DNA from: JAWXCM01 sp034408745
Lineage (GTDB): Bacteria > Acidobacteriota > Terriglobia > Bryobacterales > Bryobacteraceae
Length of the DNA: 41,912 bases
Direction: 5' to 3'
NCBI GenBank assembly: GCA_034408745.1
Contig: JAWXCM010000356.1
Coordinates: forward strand, 1-41,912
Shown: piece by piece, positions 17,543 through 27,800 of the stretch
Numbering within the stretch: position 1 is the first letter of the stretch
Layout of the letters: every line of letters starts with the position of its first letter
Position numbers and translations under genes: made by a program
The notes under the pieces: generated by a model
What the model saw: only the letters and a program-made list of their open reading frames with translations
The model's database searches: none
What the model was told of the DNA's origin: nothing

Positions 17543-18511
17543 GTGAGGCTGCTTGTTATCCTGTGTGCGCTCGCGATTTGCAGCGTAGCCCAGACCGCGG
17601 GAGCCGCAGCCGCGGGCCCGAAGCAGTTCTTCACCTGGGGTTCCCAGCTGCGTCTCTGGCAGACCGAGGCTCTTACATCCAGCGTGATCGCCGAGGGTCC
17701 GTTCGGCGAAGGGGGCTGCACCAGCGACCTCGACAGCGACGGCAAACCCGAAGTTTCGGTCGTGCGGGGCGACAGGCTCGGCGACCTGCTGTGGTTCCGC
17801 ACGGACGGCACCCTGGAGCGCATCGACACCGAAATGGAGGTGCACGACTGTCTGGAGGCCACACTCTTCGGACGCCGCGGCCTGCTCGTGATCCAGCGCG
17901 GCATGCAGGTGCGGTTCTACCAGCGGACGGCGCCGGGTAAATGGATTTCGCGCGACATCTACTCCATCTACACCCCGTCGTACCAGACCGGCCTCGCGCT
18001 GGCCGACATCGATGGCGATGGACGCACCGACATCCTCTGCGGCAACTACTGGATCCAAAGCCCGTCGACGTGGGAGCAGCCGTGGCACGTCTTCGCCGTC
18101 AACACATGGTTCGAGGGACCCGAATCGGCTTCGTTTCGCATAGTGCCCATGCCTGGCGGCCGCGGCGAGTACGTCGCGCAGGCTCACGCCGACCCCGCCC
18201 GTTTTGGAGCCTTCACCCGAACGCCTGACCCGAAGCGGCAGTGGACCATGCGCCCGGTCGCGCCGGAACTGCAGTGGAAAAACGTGCACGGGCTCGCGAG
18301 GGTGGGCACTCACCTGGTGGCTGGCGAGCGTGCTGGAGCCGCCTCACGAATCGTGGCCATCCACACAGCGACCGGGGCAGCCACTGTCCTTGGTGCCGGC
18401 CGCGAGGTGGTGACCATTCTGCCGCTCGACGCCACGCGTTTCCTCAGCGTTGAAGCGGACGGGCAGGTTACTTCGTGGCAGCTCCCCGCAGGTAGGCGTC
18501 GTCGCCGCTGA
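17543..18511 (+). CDS. Secreted FG-GAP/VCBS-repeat protein
   Basis: The GTG at 17543 has GGAGGG five bases upstream, which fixes the start. The 322-residue product has a signal peptide (LLVILCALAICSVAQTAGA) and at least two FG-GAP-type loops, DLDSDGKPEVSVV (about 64-76) and LADIDGDGRTDILCG (about 154-168). This suggests a calcium-binding beta-propeller exported from the cell. It ends in RRRRR, and its last 44 bases lie antisense to the end of the cupin gene, so the tail may be a read-through extension. Its substrate or partner is unknown. Confidence 0.75.
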   Translation: MRLLVILCALAICSVAQTAGAAAAGPKQFFTWGSQLRLWQTEALTSSVIAEGPFGEGGCTSDLDSDGKPEVSVVRGDRLGDLLWFRTDGTLERIDTEMEVHDCLEATLFGRRGLLVIQRGMQVRFYQRTAPGKWISRDIYSIYTPSYQTGLALADIDGDGRTDILCGNYWIQSPSTWEQPWHVFAVNTWFEGPESASFRIVPMPGGRGEYVAQAHADPARFGAFTRTPDPKRQWTMRPVAPELQWKNVHGLARVGTHLVAGERAGAASRIVAIHTATGAATVLGAGREVVTILPLDATRFLSVEADGQVTSWQLPAGRRRRR

Positions 18512-18833
18512 TCCAGTCCTGACGCGGCGGTGTAAACAGATCGAGCGCCACACAGTCGGTCAAGGCTTCGACACCATGCGGCTCATTCGGCAGTATCACC
18601 AGGGATTCGCCAGCTTCCAGCACAATCTCGCGGTCGTCGAAAAAGAAGCGCAGACTGCCGGATTCGATGTTCGTCACCTGCTCATTCACATGCTGATGCC
18701 GTGGCACGACGGCACCACTGGCCAGCCACAGCCGCGCGATGGTCATGCCATCGGTGTGAATCACCTTGCGGCGTGCCGTCGGGTTCAGTTGCTCTTCCGG
18801 AATCTCATTCCACCGATATTGCGTAGTCGTCAT
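18468..18833 (-). CDS. Small single-domain cupin
   Basis: The 121-residue protein has both cupin motifs: PRHQHVNEQVTNIESGSLRF (metal-binding His/His/Glu) and LPNEPHGVEALTD with the C-terminal histidine. A mononuclear metal site and a small-ligand binding or enzyme role are expected. Its start overlaps the stop of the MBL-fold gene as ATGA, so it is the last gene of an operon OPT transporter - MBL hydrolase - cupin. Its 3' end overlaps the convergent FG-GAP gene by 44 bases. Confidence 0.85.
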   Translation of the reverse strand: MTTTQYRWNEIPEEQLNPTARRKVIHTDGMTIARLWLASGAVVPRHQHVNEQVTNIESGSLRFFFDDREIVLEAGESLVILPNEPHGVEALTDCVALDLFTPPRQDWISGDDAYLRGAATK

Positions 18834-19615
18834 GGCTTCTCAAAGACCCAGCGTTGAAAGTGCGTCAGCTCATGGTATCGGACATCGGGAGCCTTCTGCG
18901 TCATTGAGGCTCGGAACTGCTTCGGGTCGACGTGATTGTCCGGGAACATGTCGTAGTGCGTCGGGATCGCGACCTTCGGACCAACCTTGCCGACGAGCTC
19001 CGCCGCCTCCCAGTGCGACAGGTTGTTGAACCCGCCGTTGATCACGGTCAGCACCACGTCCGGCTCATGCTTTCGAGCGCTGGTGAGCAGCTCGTGATAG
19101 TCGGTGTCGCCCGTGACCCAGATCTTCGGCCCGTTGCCGAACTGGAACACATAGCCCATGTGATTCAGATCGGACGCATCCGTCGGCAGCGCCCAGGTGC
19201 CGTGGATGCGGAGATCCCCGAATTCGAGGTCGACATCCGGCCACGCCGGCACGATCCGCCCCGACTCCACACCCTCTGCCGCGTACACGTCGCAACTCGG
19301 CGGCGGCCCGACAAACTGCATGGTGTCTTTGTGGCGAAGGTGTCGAACCGTCTCCGGATCCGTATGGTCCTGATGGTTATGCGTGCAGGTAAAGACGTCG
19401 ACCTCAAGCTCCTCCGGCCGCAGCTCGACCGGCACTTTGCGGATCAAGTCCATTCCCGGAACCAGCCCGTCGCAGCTGTGGGTCAAATAGGCGTCGACGC
19501 AGACCGTGGTTCCCTCGGGCGACTTAAAAACAAACCCCGACTGTCCCAGCCACCAAAGTGCAACCGAGCCCTTCTCCACCCGAAAGGCCCGGATCTCATC
19601 CATCACGGAAGGCAT
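18830..19615 (-). CDS. MBL-fold metal hydrolase, UlaG-like
   Basis: The 261-residue protein is a metallo-beta-lactamase-fold enzyme. The metal-binding motif is HNHQDHTDP (about residues 79-87), with further ligands in VTGDTDYHE and PTHYDMF. The start WWLGQSGFVFKSP and overall length resemble the UlaG family (L-ascorbate-6-phosphate lactonase and relatives), though the substrate may differ. It has no signal peptide. It begins 3 bases after the OPT transporter stop and overlaps the cupin gene by 4 bases, which suggests that the transporter brings in its substrate or precursor. Confidence 0.85.
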   Translation of the reverse strand: MPSVMDEIRAFRVEKGSVALWWLGQSGFVFKSPEGTTVCVDAYLTHSCDGLVPGMDLIRKVPVELRPEELEVDVFTCTHNHQDHTDPETVRHLRHKDTMQFVGPPPSCDVYAAEGVESGRIVPAWPDVDLEFGDLRIHGTWALPTDASDLNHMGYVFQFGNGPKIWVTGDTDYHELLTSARKHEPDVVLTVINGGFNNLSHWEAAELVGKVGPKVAIPTHYDMFPDNHVDPKQFRASMTQKAPDVRYHELTHFQRWVFEKP

Positions 19616-19618
19616 AAC

Positions 19619-21655
19619 CTACATCATCGCCACAGGTGGCGCGGGCTCGTCCGGCCGACCCGGGTTGGCCAGCGGCGTCCGAATCAACACAAACAGAATC
19701 AGACCCATCACCGCGGCACCCAGCAGGAACGATGGCTCAGGGAAGATCGCCGGAATCTTCACGTCGAAGAACTGGAATGTGGCGATAAACAGCCCCACCA
19801 TCGCTTCGCCCGCGATCATGCCCGAGGCCGACAGCACCCCAATGTTTTCCACCCGCGCCCGCTGCGCTTCGTTGAACCCGCGCTTTTCCGCCAGCATGTC
19901 GAGGATTCCTTTGGCCATGCCACCCACGAAGATCGCGAACGTTGTGGCCAGGGGCAGATACATGCCGACCGCGAAGAGCATTGGACTCTTCACCTGCACC
20001 AGAATCAGCGCGACACCCAGCGCCATGCCCGTCAGCACCAGAGCCCACGGCATGTCGCCACCGACAATTCCCTGCGATATGGCCGCCATCAGTCCGGCCT
20101 GCGGAGCGGGGAGTTTCGGATCGCCGAACCCGATACCGCCAGCCTTGATGTTGCCGACGTGAAGCACCAGCAGCGGGAAGTACATCACCAGCGCGGAGAG
20201 CACCACCGACACCAGCTCGACAATCTGAATCGTGCGCGGGGTGCCACCCAGAATGTAGCCGACCTTAAAGTCCTGCAGCAATTCGCCGGCGACCGCCGAG
20301 CTGACGCAGACCACAGCCGCTACGCCCAGGATCGCAGCCACCCCAGCCATGCCCGAAACGCCCAGGCCCACCATCAGCAGCGCCGCGATAATCACCGTCG
20401 AAAGCGTCAGCCCTGAGATCGGGTTATTCGACGACCCGATAAACCCGACGAGACTCCCTGAGACCGTAGCGAAGAAGAAGCCCGCTATCAGCATCACCAG
20501 GGTCGCGACAATACCGCCGAGAATCTGCCCCGACAGGTAGATATAGAGGAAGGCCATCAATACCGTAGTGACCGCTATCAACAGGAAGACCGTCTTCCAC
20601 GACATGTACTGCTCGGTGCGCCCGAGCGTCGCAGTAGCCGGCGGATTCTTCAACTCAGAGAACGCCCGCCCGAGTCCCGCCGACAGGCTTTTCCGCATAC
20701 GGAACAAGGTGTAAGCCGCGCCGACCAACATGCCGCCGACCGCGATCGGCCGCACGATGAATCGCCAGACCGCAGCCGACTGGGCCGCCCATGAGGCCGA
20801 AGCGCCAGCGTCGATGTTGGCCGCCAGCTGAGGCCCGATCAGCATTGTGAACATCGGTACCAGCAGGCCCCAGGCAAACAGCCCGCCCGCAAAGTTCAGC
20901 GAAGCCAGCTTCGGTCCAATAATGTAGCCGACCCCGATGTACGCCGGGCTGACCGTGGGAGCCGCGAACAAGCTGGTGCCGCTCGTCGGAATCACATTCT
21001 TAGTCCCCAGATCGCCGAGCCGCAAAAACGAGCCAGCCTTCGCCATGGAAAACGAGAAATTGAAATCCCTGGCATACAGCGAAAGGTCGGCCAGAATCTG
21101 CACCACCGCGCCGAAGCCCATATTCCAGAACAGGTACTTCGCCGCCGACGCGCCGCCCTGCCCAGCCTTGTGGATCTCAGCGGCGGCCGTCGATTCGGGG
21201 AAGGGAAGTTCCGGATCCTCCACCATCACGCGCCGCATCAGCGACGTGAACAGTACGCCGAGCACGCCGCCAACCACCATCAGCACTGTCGACTTCCAGT
21301 ACGCATCCGGTGAGTCGAACACCGGCCAGGCACGAGCGATCATAAAGGCAGGCAGCGTGAAGATCGCGCCTGCCGCCACCGACTCACCAATCGATCCGGC
21401 CGTTCGGGCCAGGTTTTCTTCGAGAATGGTCCCGCGTCCGAGCGCGCGCAGCACAGCCATACTAATGACCGCTGCCGGGTAAGTCGCCGCAATCGTCACG
21501 CCGGCGCGCAGGCCGAGGTACGCGTTAGCCGCGCCGAGAATAATACTCATCAACAATCCGAGCACGACGGCTCGGATTGTGAACTCCTGCATCTTGACCG
21601 TGTCGGGTACGAACGGCTGATGCTTTCTGGGGGTGGGGGCAATGGGGTCGGCCAT
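19619..21655 (-). CDS. OPT family transporter
   Basis: This 678-residue integral membrane protein has about 14-16 hydrophobic segments. It carries the oligopeptide-transporter start NAYLGLRAGVTIAATYPAAV (about residues 44-63) and TSLMRRVMVEDPELPFPEST (about 137-156), the conserved cytosolic loop of bacterial OPT proteins. The family imports peptides or metal-chelate complexes, usually with protons. It heads a tight minus-strand operon with an MBL hydrolase and a cupin, so uptake of a compound that these two process is likely. A -10 hexamer sits only 6 bases before the ATG. Confidence 0.92.
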   Translation of the reverse strand: MADPIAPTPRKHQPFVPDTVKMQEFTIRAVVLGLLMSIILGAANAYLGLRAGVTIAATYPAAVISMAVLRALGRGTILEENLARTAGSIGESVAAGAIFTLPAFMIARAWPVFDSPDAYWKSTVLMVVGGVLGVLFTSLMRRVMVEDPELPFPESTAAAEIHKAGQGGASAAKYLFWNMGFGAVVQILADLSLYARDFNFSFSMAKAGSFLRLGDLGTKNVIPTSGTSLFAAPTVSPAYIGVGYIIGPKLASLNFAGGLFAWGLLVPMFTMLIGPQLAANIDAGASASWAAQSAAVWRFIVRPIAVGGMLVGAAYTLFRMRKSLSAGLGRAFSELKNPPATATLGRTEQYMSWKTVFLLIAVTTVLMAFLYIYLSGQILGGIVATLVMLIAGFFFATVSGSLVGFIGSSNNPISGLTLSTVIIAALLMVGLGVSGMAGVAAILGVAAVVCVSSAVAGELLQDFKVGYILGGTPRTIQIVELVSVVLSALVMYFPLLVLHVGNIKAGGIGFGDPKLPAPQAGLMAAISQGIVGGDMPWALVLTGMALGVALILVQVKSPMLFAVGMYLPLATTFAIFVGGMAKGILDMLAEKRGFNEAQRARVENIGVLSASGMIAGEAMVGLFIATFQFFDVKIPAIFPEPSFLLGAAVMGLILFVLIRTPLANPGRPDEPAPPVAMM

Positions 21656-21661
21656 TTGTTC

Positions 21662-21667
21662 TTTATA
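21662..21667 (-). promoter_or_regulatory. Candidate -10 box for a leaderless OPT transcript
   Basis: TATAAA reads on the minus strand from 21667 to 21662, and the ATG follows after six bases. Transcription from it would start at or next to the A of the ATG, giving a leaderless mRNA. No Shine-Dalgarno sequence precedes this ATG, which fits, but no good -35 is present. Confidence 0.35.
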
Positions 21668-21748
21668 CAGCGTAAGGGAGATGCAGCGTTATCGCAATTG
21701 TCAGTACTGCGACCCAAAACCTTCGACGAATACCAGGCCAATTTCCAG

Positions 21749-22285
21749 CTACCGTCGTTGTTCCGCGAGCGCCTTCATCTGCGCGAGTCCCTTCTCAAAG
21801 TCCTTGCCCACAGCCCCGTCCATCCCGCCCATGAACATCATGAACATCTTCGCGATGAACCCGTTTTCCCCGCTCATGATCCACTCCACATGAGTCCCGG
21901 CGCCTTCCGGCCGAAGCTGAAACGTGGTGAGACTCTCTGAAGGAAACGGCTTCAAAAACTCCAGCTTGATGTCGACCTGAGCCGGAGGCGTGGTCCCGGT
22001 AATCGTCATACGGCCCTGGCCCACCTGATCGTTGCCGACCCACTCATACACCGAGCCTGGTCCGCTCCCCGACCCGCTGTAAGTCGTCTTCATCGACGGG
22101 TCCAGCTTTGCCCAGGGAGACCAGTTGGTCCAGTTATGGAAATCGTTAACCAGCGAGAAAACCTGCGCCGGAGGAGCCTGTATACTGGTACCTCGCACCA
22201 CCCGGTACTGCGAGGGCTGCACTGCCACAATCCCCAGAAATACGACAAGGATTGCTAAAACGACGATCAGGATGATCTTCAACAT
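21749..22285 (-). CDS. Membrane-anchored SRPBCC (START-like) protein
   Basis: The 178-residue protein starts with a single transmembrane helix (IILIVVLAILVVFLGIVAV) and continues with a polyketide-cyclase/START-like domain: SIQAPPAQVFSLVNDFHNW, then NWSPWAKLDPSM and a typical ending that repeats MKALAE. The domain binds hydrophobic ligands. GGAGGG precedes the ATG with good spacing. It is 93 bases upstream of the OPT gene and may or may not be co-transcribed with it. Its start faces the metal-efflux operon across an 89-base divergent gap. Confidence 0.85.
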   Translation of the reverse strand: MLKIILIVVLAILVVFLGIVAVQPSQYRVVRGTSIQAPPAQVFSLVNDFHNWTNWSPWAKLDPSMKTTYSGSGSGPGSVYEWVGNDQVGQGRMTITGTTPPAQVDIKLEFLKPFPSESLTTFQLRPEGAGTHVEWIMSGENGFIAKMFMMFMGGMDGAVGKDFEKGLAQMKALAEQRR

Positions 22286-22374
22286 AACTGTCCCTCCAGG
22301 GCACTGAGGATAACAGAAAACAGCGCCTCAGGGAAACGGTGACTCGGTTCGTTTATCGTGCGTTTATGTAAGTC

Positions 22375-23640
22375 GTGGCAACCTCAAGAGCAAGCTTGAT
22401 CCGCAAACCCATTCAGCTGTTCCTCCTCGGCGTCCTGTACGCCACGGGTGTCAGTGCGCAGGCCCCCGCCACGAGTGGTCTCACTCTCGCCGCGGCAATT
22501 CGTGAGGCGCAGTCGAGTCACCCCGCCCTGCAGGCTGCTGAAGCGCGCATCCGGTCTGCTGAGGGTCTGCGAACCCAGGCCGGGCTCGGCCTCAATCCTC
22601 GACTCGTAGTGCAGTCGGAAAACACACGCTTCTGGGAGACGCCGGCCTTCAAGTACTGGCAGGACAGCGACACGTTCCTGTACGCCACGCAAATTCTCGA
22701 AACCGCGGGGAAACGTCAGCGCCGAGTCGAACTGGCCGAAGCTGGCGTTCAGGTCGCCAGCCTTGAGCGCTCCGTGTTGCAGCGCCAGATCGCCGCGCGC
22801 GTCAGCCTTGCCTACTGGATCGCGGTAGCGGCCGCCCGCTCCCGGGATCTGCTGCAGGAAAGCGTCGATACCTATGAGCGCATCGTGCAGTACCACCGCG
22901 ACCGCGTTCGCGAGGGTGCGATGGCGGAGGTCGACCTGCTGCGCGTCCTGCTGGAGCGCGATCGCCTGGTAGTCCAGGTGCTCTCCGCCACCGAGGAATA
23001 CCGGCAGGCCGTCATCGTCCTGCAGCGCGAGATGGGACGCACCCAGTTCCGCTCCGCCCTCCAGCTCACGGATTCTCTGGCTGAAGTCCGGGAACTCGCC
23101 GAGCCCGACCTCAAAGCCGTACTCCTCGCCCGGCCCGAACTCGACGCCACCCGCGCCGCCGTTCAGCGTGCCCAGGCCGGACTCCGCCTCCAGCAGGCTG
23201 TGGCATCGCCGGACCCGGAAGTGCTCTTCGGCTACAAGCGGACCGCGGGTTTCAACACGCTGATCGGAGGTCTCCAGATCAACCTGCCGGTGCGCAACCG
23301 CAACGAAGGCCAGATAGCCTCCGCGGGCGCCGAAATTCGCGTCGCCGAAAATCACGTTCGAGCCCTCGAATCGCAGATTCGTGCCGAGGTGGAATCGGCA
23401 TGGTCGGCGTATCAGTCGCGCCGCCAGCTGTTGACTGAGACTCTGGGACCGATGCAGCAGCGAGCCGGAGACATCGCCAAAATCGCGCTGGCCGCCTACC
23501 AGGAAGGTGGCTTCGACCTCCTCCGCCTGATCGACGCGCAACGCGCCAGACTGGAAGCCATGAGCCTGTACTACCGGGCACTGTCCGAATATCAGCAAAG
23601 CGTGACAACACTCCAAATCGTTACGGGAGCGCAGCTGTGA
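22375..23640 (+). CDS. TolC/CzcC-type outer-membrane channel of the metal RND system
   Basis: The 421-residue protein is an outer-membrane efflux channel: signal peptide (LFLLGVLYATGVSA) and two OEP repeats rich in long Ala/Glu/Arg helices, with AAIREAQSSHPALQAAEARI and an ending AYQEGGFDLLRLIDAQR typical of CzcC/TolC relatives. It should connect the periplasmic adaptor to the cell exterior. The start is a GTG at 22375, since no in-frame ATG precedes the signal peptide. It is the first gene of the CBA-R-S operon; the adaptor start overlaps its stop. Confidence 0.9.
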   Translation: MATSRASLIRKPIQLFLLGVLYATGVSAQAPATSGLTLAAAIREAQSSHPALQAAEARIRSAEGLRTQAGLGLNPRLVVQSENTRFWETPAFKYWQDSDTFLYATQILETAGKRQRRVELAEAGVQVASLERSVLQRQIAARVSLAYWIAVAAARSRDLLQESVDTYERIVQYHRDRVREGAMAEVDLLRVLLERDRLVVQVLSATEEYRQAVIVLQREMGRTQFRSALQLTDSLAEVRELAEPDLKAVLLARPELDATRAAVQRAQAGLRLQQAVASPDPEVLFGYKRTAGFNTLIGGLQINLPVRNRNEGQIASAGAEIRVAENHVRALESQIRAEVESAWSAYQSRRQLLTETLGPMQQRAGDIAKIALAAYQEGGFDLLRLIDAQRARLEAMSLYYRALSEYQQSVTTLQIVTGAQL

Positions 23641-24854
23641 TGCCGAAACATCTCATGCCGTTATTGTGTGTGGCGGCTGTGCTCGCCGGATGTGGTTCGC
23701 GGGAACCTGCCAAAGCCGAGGCAAAGGAGGGAAGCAAAGCGGCCGACAAAAAGAAAGCCGGTGAGATTACGCTCACCGAAGAGTCGCAGAAGACGGCTGG
23801 TATTCAGACAGTGGCGGTGAAGCCGGAGAGGCTCAGTGAGACCCTCCAGGCTACCGGACAGTTCACTGTCAATGAGGATCAGACGTGGTCAGTCGGGGCA
23901 CTGCTCGACGGCCGCATCGTGTCCGTTGCCGCCCGTGTTGGGGATCGCGTGAAGGCTGGCGCCGTTCTCGCCCGGATCCACAGTCATGAGGTGCACGACG
24001 CTCGCGCCGCTTACAAGAGTGCCGACCTGGAGCTTGCCCGCGCAAAGATGGCCGAAGGCTACGCGCTGCGCCTCCGCGACCGCGCCAGACGGCTGTTCGA
24101 CCTGAAGGCTGGTTCGCAACAGGAGCTCGACGCCGCCGAGGCCGGACTGCGCAATGCACAGAGCGCCGTCCGGGACGCCGACGTCAAGGTCGAGAAGGAA
24201 CGGACCCACATCGTCGAGTTCCTCGAGATCCCCATTCAGGAAGAAGTGCACAGCGGCGCCGACGAAGATGATTACGTGCCCGTCAAAGCTCCCGCCGCGG
24301 GAATGGTGATCGAGCGCAAAGCCACTCCGGGCACCGTGGTCTCCTCCGGTAACGAAATCTTCCGCATCACCTCCACGGAAAGCCTGTGGATGATGGCCAA
24401 TGTGAATGAGGCCGACCTGGGTCAGCTTCGTATCGGCCAGGCCGTGCGAATCCTTGTCCGAGCCTTCCCAAACCGTCCATTTCGCGGCAAAATCCTGCGG
24501 CTGGGCGAGCAGCTGGACGCGACGACGCGCACCCTCCAGGTCAGGGTCTTCGTCGAGAACCCTGGCAACATTCTGAAGCCGGAAATGTTCGCTACCGCCG
24601 AGATCGAAAGTGGTGACACTCGCGAAGCGCTCTTCGTGCCCGACTCCGCCGCACAGGACCTGAACGGCTCCCGGGTGGTCTTCGTCAGGACCGGGCCGCA
24701 GACCTTTGAGCCCCGCAGCATCGAGGTCGTCCGCACTATGAACAACACCATGGAGGTCGCGGCCGGACTGAAGGCCGGCGACATAGTGGTGGTGAAAGGC
24801 AGCTTCGTGCTGAAGAGTCAACTGCTCAAGAGTTCGCTGGAAGAGGAAGACTAA
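23640..24854 (+). CDS. Periplasmic adaptor lipoprotein (CzcB/CusB-like MFP)
   Basis: The membrane-fusion protein links the RND pump to the outer-membrane channel. The signal peptide ends in the lipobox LAGC (LLCVAAVLAGCG), so it is a lipoprotein, followed by a Lys/Ala/Glu-rich linker. The lipoyl/barrel-sandwich half is LDGRIVSVAARVGDRVKAGA, the alpha-hairpin runs over about residues 120-185, and the second lipoyl half is PAAGMVIERKATPGTVVSSG. I use the ATG at 23640 (the TGATG overlap with the channel stop) over the GTG at 23637. No His-rich metal-binding N-terminus is present. Confidence 0.92.
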   Translation: MPKHLMPLLCVAAVLAGCGSREPAKAEAKEGSKAADKKKAGEITLTEESQKTAGIQTVAVKPERLSETLQATGQFTVNEDQTWSVGALLDGRIVSVAARVGDRVKAGAVLARIHSHEVHDARAAYKSADLELARAKMAEGYALRLRDRARRLFDLKAGSQQELDAAEAGLRNAQSAVRDADVKVEKERTHIVEFLEIPIQEEVHSGADEDDYVPVKAPAAGMVIERKATPGTVVSSGNEIFRITSTESLWMMANVNEADLGQLRIGQAVRILVRAFPNRPFRGKILRLGEQLDATTRTLQVRVFVENPGNILKPEMFATAEIESGDTREALFVPDSAAQDLNGSRVVFVRTGPQTFEPRSIEVVRTMNNTMEVAAGLKAGDIVVVKGSFVLKSQLLKSSLEEED

Positions 24855-24860
24855 GTCGCG

Positions 24861-27800
24861 ATGGTCAACCGGCTGATCGACGCCTGCCTCGACAACCGCT
24901 GGCTGGTGCTAATCCTGCTCGCGGCCTTCGTGGGGATGGGCATCTGGGTGATGCTGCAGATTCCCATCGATGCTTTCCCCGATCTCACCAACAATCAGGT
25001 GGTAATTATCACCGAATGCCCAGGAATGCCACCTGTTGAAGTGGAGCAGCTGGTCACATTCCCGATCGAATCCACGTTGATGGGGCTGCCGAAAACGGAG
25101 GGAATTCGTTCCATCTCCAAGCTCGGGCTGTCCATTGTGACGTTGATATTCGACGATTCGGTGGACACGTACTTCGCCCGTCAGATCGTCAATGAGCGGC
25201 TGCAGGAAGCTCGCACCCGCATCCCCGAAGGCCTCGAGCCCACGCTCGGCCCCGTCGCAACGGCATTCGGAGAGGTGTATCAATACACGGTCGACGGCGG
25301 CAAGCTCTCACTGATGGACCTGAAGACACTGCACGACTGGCAGCTGAAGTACCAGCTTCGGACCGTGCGCGGCGTCAATGAAGTGAACACGTGGGGCGGC
25401 GAGACCCGCGTCTATACCGTCGAGGTCGACCCGGATGCCCTCCTGCGCTACGGCATCACACTACGCTCCGTATTCGACCGGCTGAAGGAAAATAACGCGA
25501 ATTTCGGCGGCGGATTTATCGAGCATTCCGGAGAACAATACACCGTAGTCGGACTCGGTCGCACGCGGGATATGGCCGATATCGGGCAAATTGTGCTGCT
25601 CGAACGCGGCGGAACTCCGGTGCTTGTACGCGATATCGCGCGTATATTCCCCGGTTCGCTCCCGCGTCAGGGCGCCACCCTGCGCGACGGGAAAGGCGAA
25701 ACTGTCTCCGGCATGGCCATCATGCTGAAGGGCGAAAACGGGCGGCGCGTCATCCAGCGCGTGAAGGCCCGGCTTGCCGAAGTGCGGCTGCCCGAGGGCG
25801 TGAAAGTGACGCCGTTCTACGACCAGTCCACCGTCATCGACGGCACCATCCGAACCGTCTCGCGCAACCTGCTGGAAGCGGTGTGCCTCGTCGCGATGAT
25901 TCTCCTGCTGTTCCTCGGTAACGTGCGCGCCGCCATCATCGTGGTCTTCATGATTCCGCTGTCGATGATCTTCGGCTTTGTCGGCATGGCGGTTTTCGGT
26001 GTTTCGGCGAACCTGATGAGCCTCGGCGCCATCGACTTCGGCATGATTGTCGACGGATCGATCGTGATGGTGGAGAACACGGTGCGCCGCCTTGCCCACC
26101 GCCACGGCGACGTCAGCAAGGACGAAACCATTCGCCACGCAGCGCATGAAGTGGCCCGGCCCATCGTGTTTGGCGTGGCCATCATCATCGCAGTCTACCT
26201 GCCCATCCTGTTTCTGGAAGGGCTGGAGAAGCGCATGTTCCGCCCCATGGCGATCACCGTGTGTTCGGCGCTGCTGGGATCCCTGCTGCTGGCGCTGTTC
26301 GTGGTTCCGGTGCTGACCAGCATCGGCATCGGCAAAACCGTGCGAGAGCACGAAGAAGGCTGGTTCATCAAACTGCGTGGCCGCTATCAGAGCACGCTGC
26401 GCTGGGTCCTGCACCACCGCATGCTCGCCGTACTCTCTGCCGTCATTCCGCTTGCCATTGCGCTGGGATCGGTGCTCTTCATCGGCACCGAGTTCATGCC
26501 CCGGCTCGACGAAGGCTCCATTCTCATCACCACACGCAAGCTTCCAGGTATCGCGCTTACGGATTCGGTGGCGCTCAGCAGTCAGGTGGAAAAGGTGCTC
26601 CTCGCTATCCCGGAGGTCACCAGCGTCGTCACCAAACTCGGCCGGCCCGATCTCGCGGTGGAAGCGATGGGCATCTACGAAGCCGATGTCTACGTCAGCA
26701 TTAAACCCATGGACCAGTGGACCACCGCGCACGACAAAGAGGGCCTCATCCAGGCCATGGACAAGCGGCTTCAGGTGATTCCTGGCATGGTCTTCAATTT
26801 TACGCAGCCCATGGCCATGCGACTCGACGAGACGGTGTCCGGCATCAAGGCCGACGTCGCCGTGAAGATATTCGGCGAGGATTCCGATGTTCTCACCCAA
26901 CTCGGCGACCGCGCCCTCCGCATCCTCAACACCGTCCCCGGAGCAGCCGACGCGCAGACCGAAGTCCTCACCGGCGTGGCCGAACTCCGCGTGCAGGTGG
27001 ACCGCGCAGCACTCGCGCGCTACGGCCTCAACGTCACCGACGTCAGCCAGCTCATCGACTCCACTACCGGCGGTCTGCGCGTTTCAGAGATGATCGAAGG
27101 CCAGCGCCGGTTCCCCATCTCCATCCGGCTTCCCGAGCGATACCGCACCGATCTCGACGCATTCGCCCACCTCCAGTTGCAGGCGCCCAACGGCGAACGC
27201 GTACGCCTCAGCCAGGTGGCAAGCATCCGCGAATTGCGCGGCCCTGAAGTGGTGTCGCGCGAGGACGCCCAGCGCCGTATCGTAGTTCAGGCTAACGTGC
27301 GCGGCCGCGATCTCGGCAGCTTCGTCGCCGAAGCCCGGCAAAAGATGAAGAGCCTCGTCCTGCCTCCCGGCTATTATCTGGACTGGGGCGGTCAGTTCGA
27401 AAATCAGGAGAGAGCCATGAAGCGCCTGATGCTTGTCATCCCACTCTCGGTCATCATCATCTTCGGACTGCTGTTCGCCACGTTCCACTCCAGTTCGCAG
27501 GCCTTGCTGATCCTGCTGAACGTCCCCTTCGCGCTGGTCGGCGGCATCGCCTCGCTGTGGATTCGCGGGCTCAACCTGAACCTCTCCGCATCCGTTGGAT
27601 TCACAGCGCTCTTCGGTGTCGCAGTGCTCAACGGCATCGTGATGGTCAGCTACATCAACCAGCTTCTGCACCGCGGCTATCCTGTGAACGATGCGGTAGT
27701 CGAGGGCGCGTCCATGCGTCTCCGCCCGGTCCTCATGACAGCACTGGTGGCGAGCCTCGGCTTTCTCCCAATGGCTCTGTCACAGGCAATGGGATCGGAA

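Noticed and set aside
19506..20416. Long open frames opposite the OPT transporter and CzcA genes (for example 25461-26900 minus)
   Set aside because: They are high-GC shadows with repetitive His/Arg/Asp composition and no recognisable domains.
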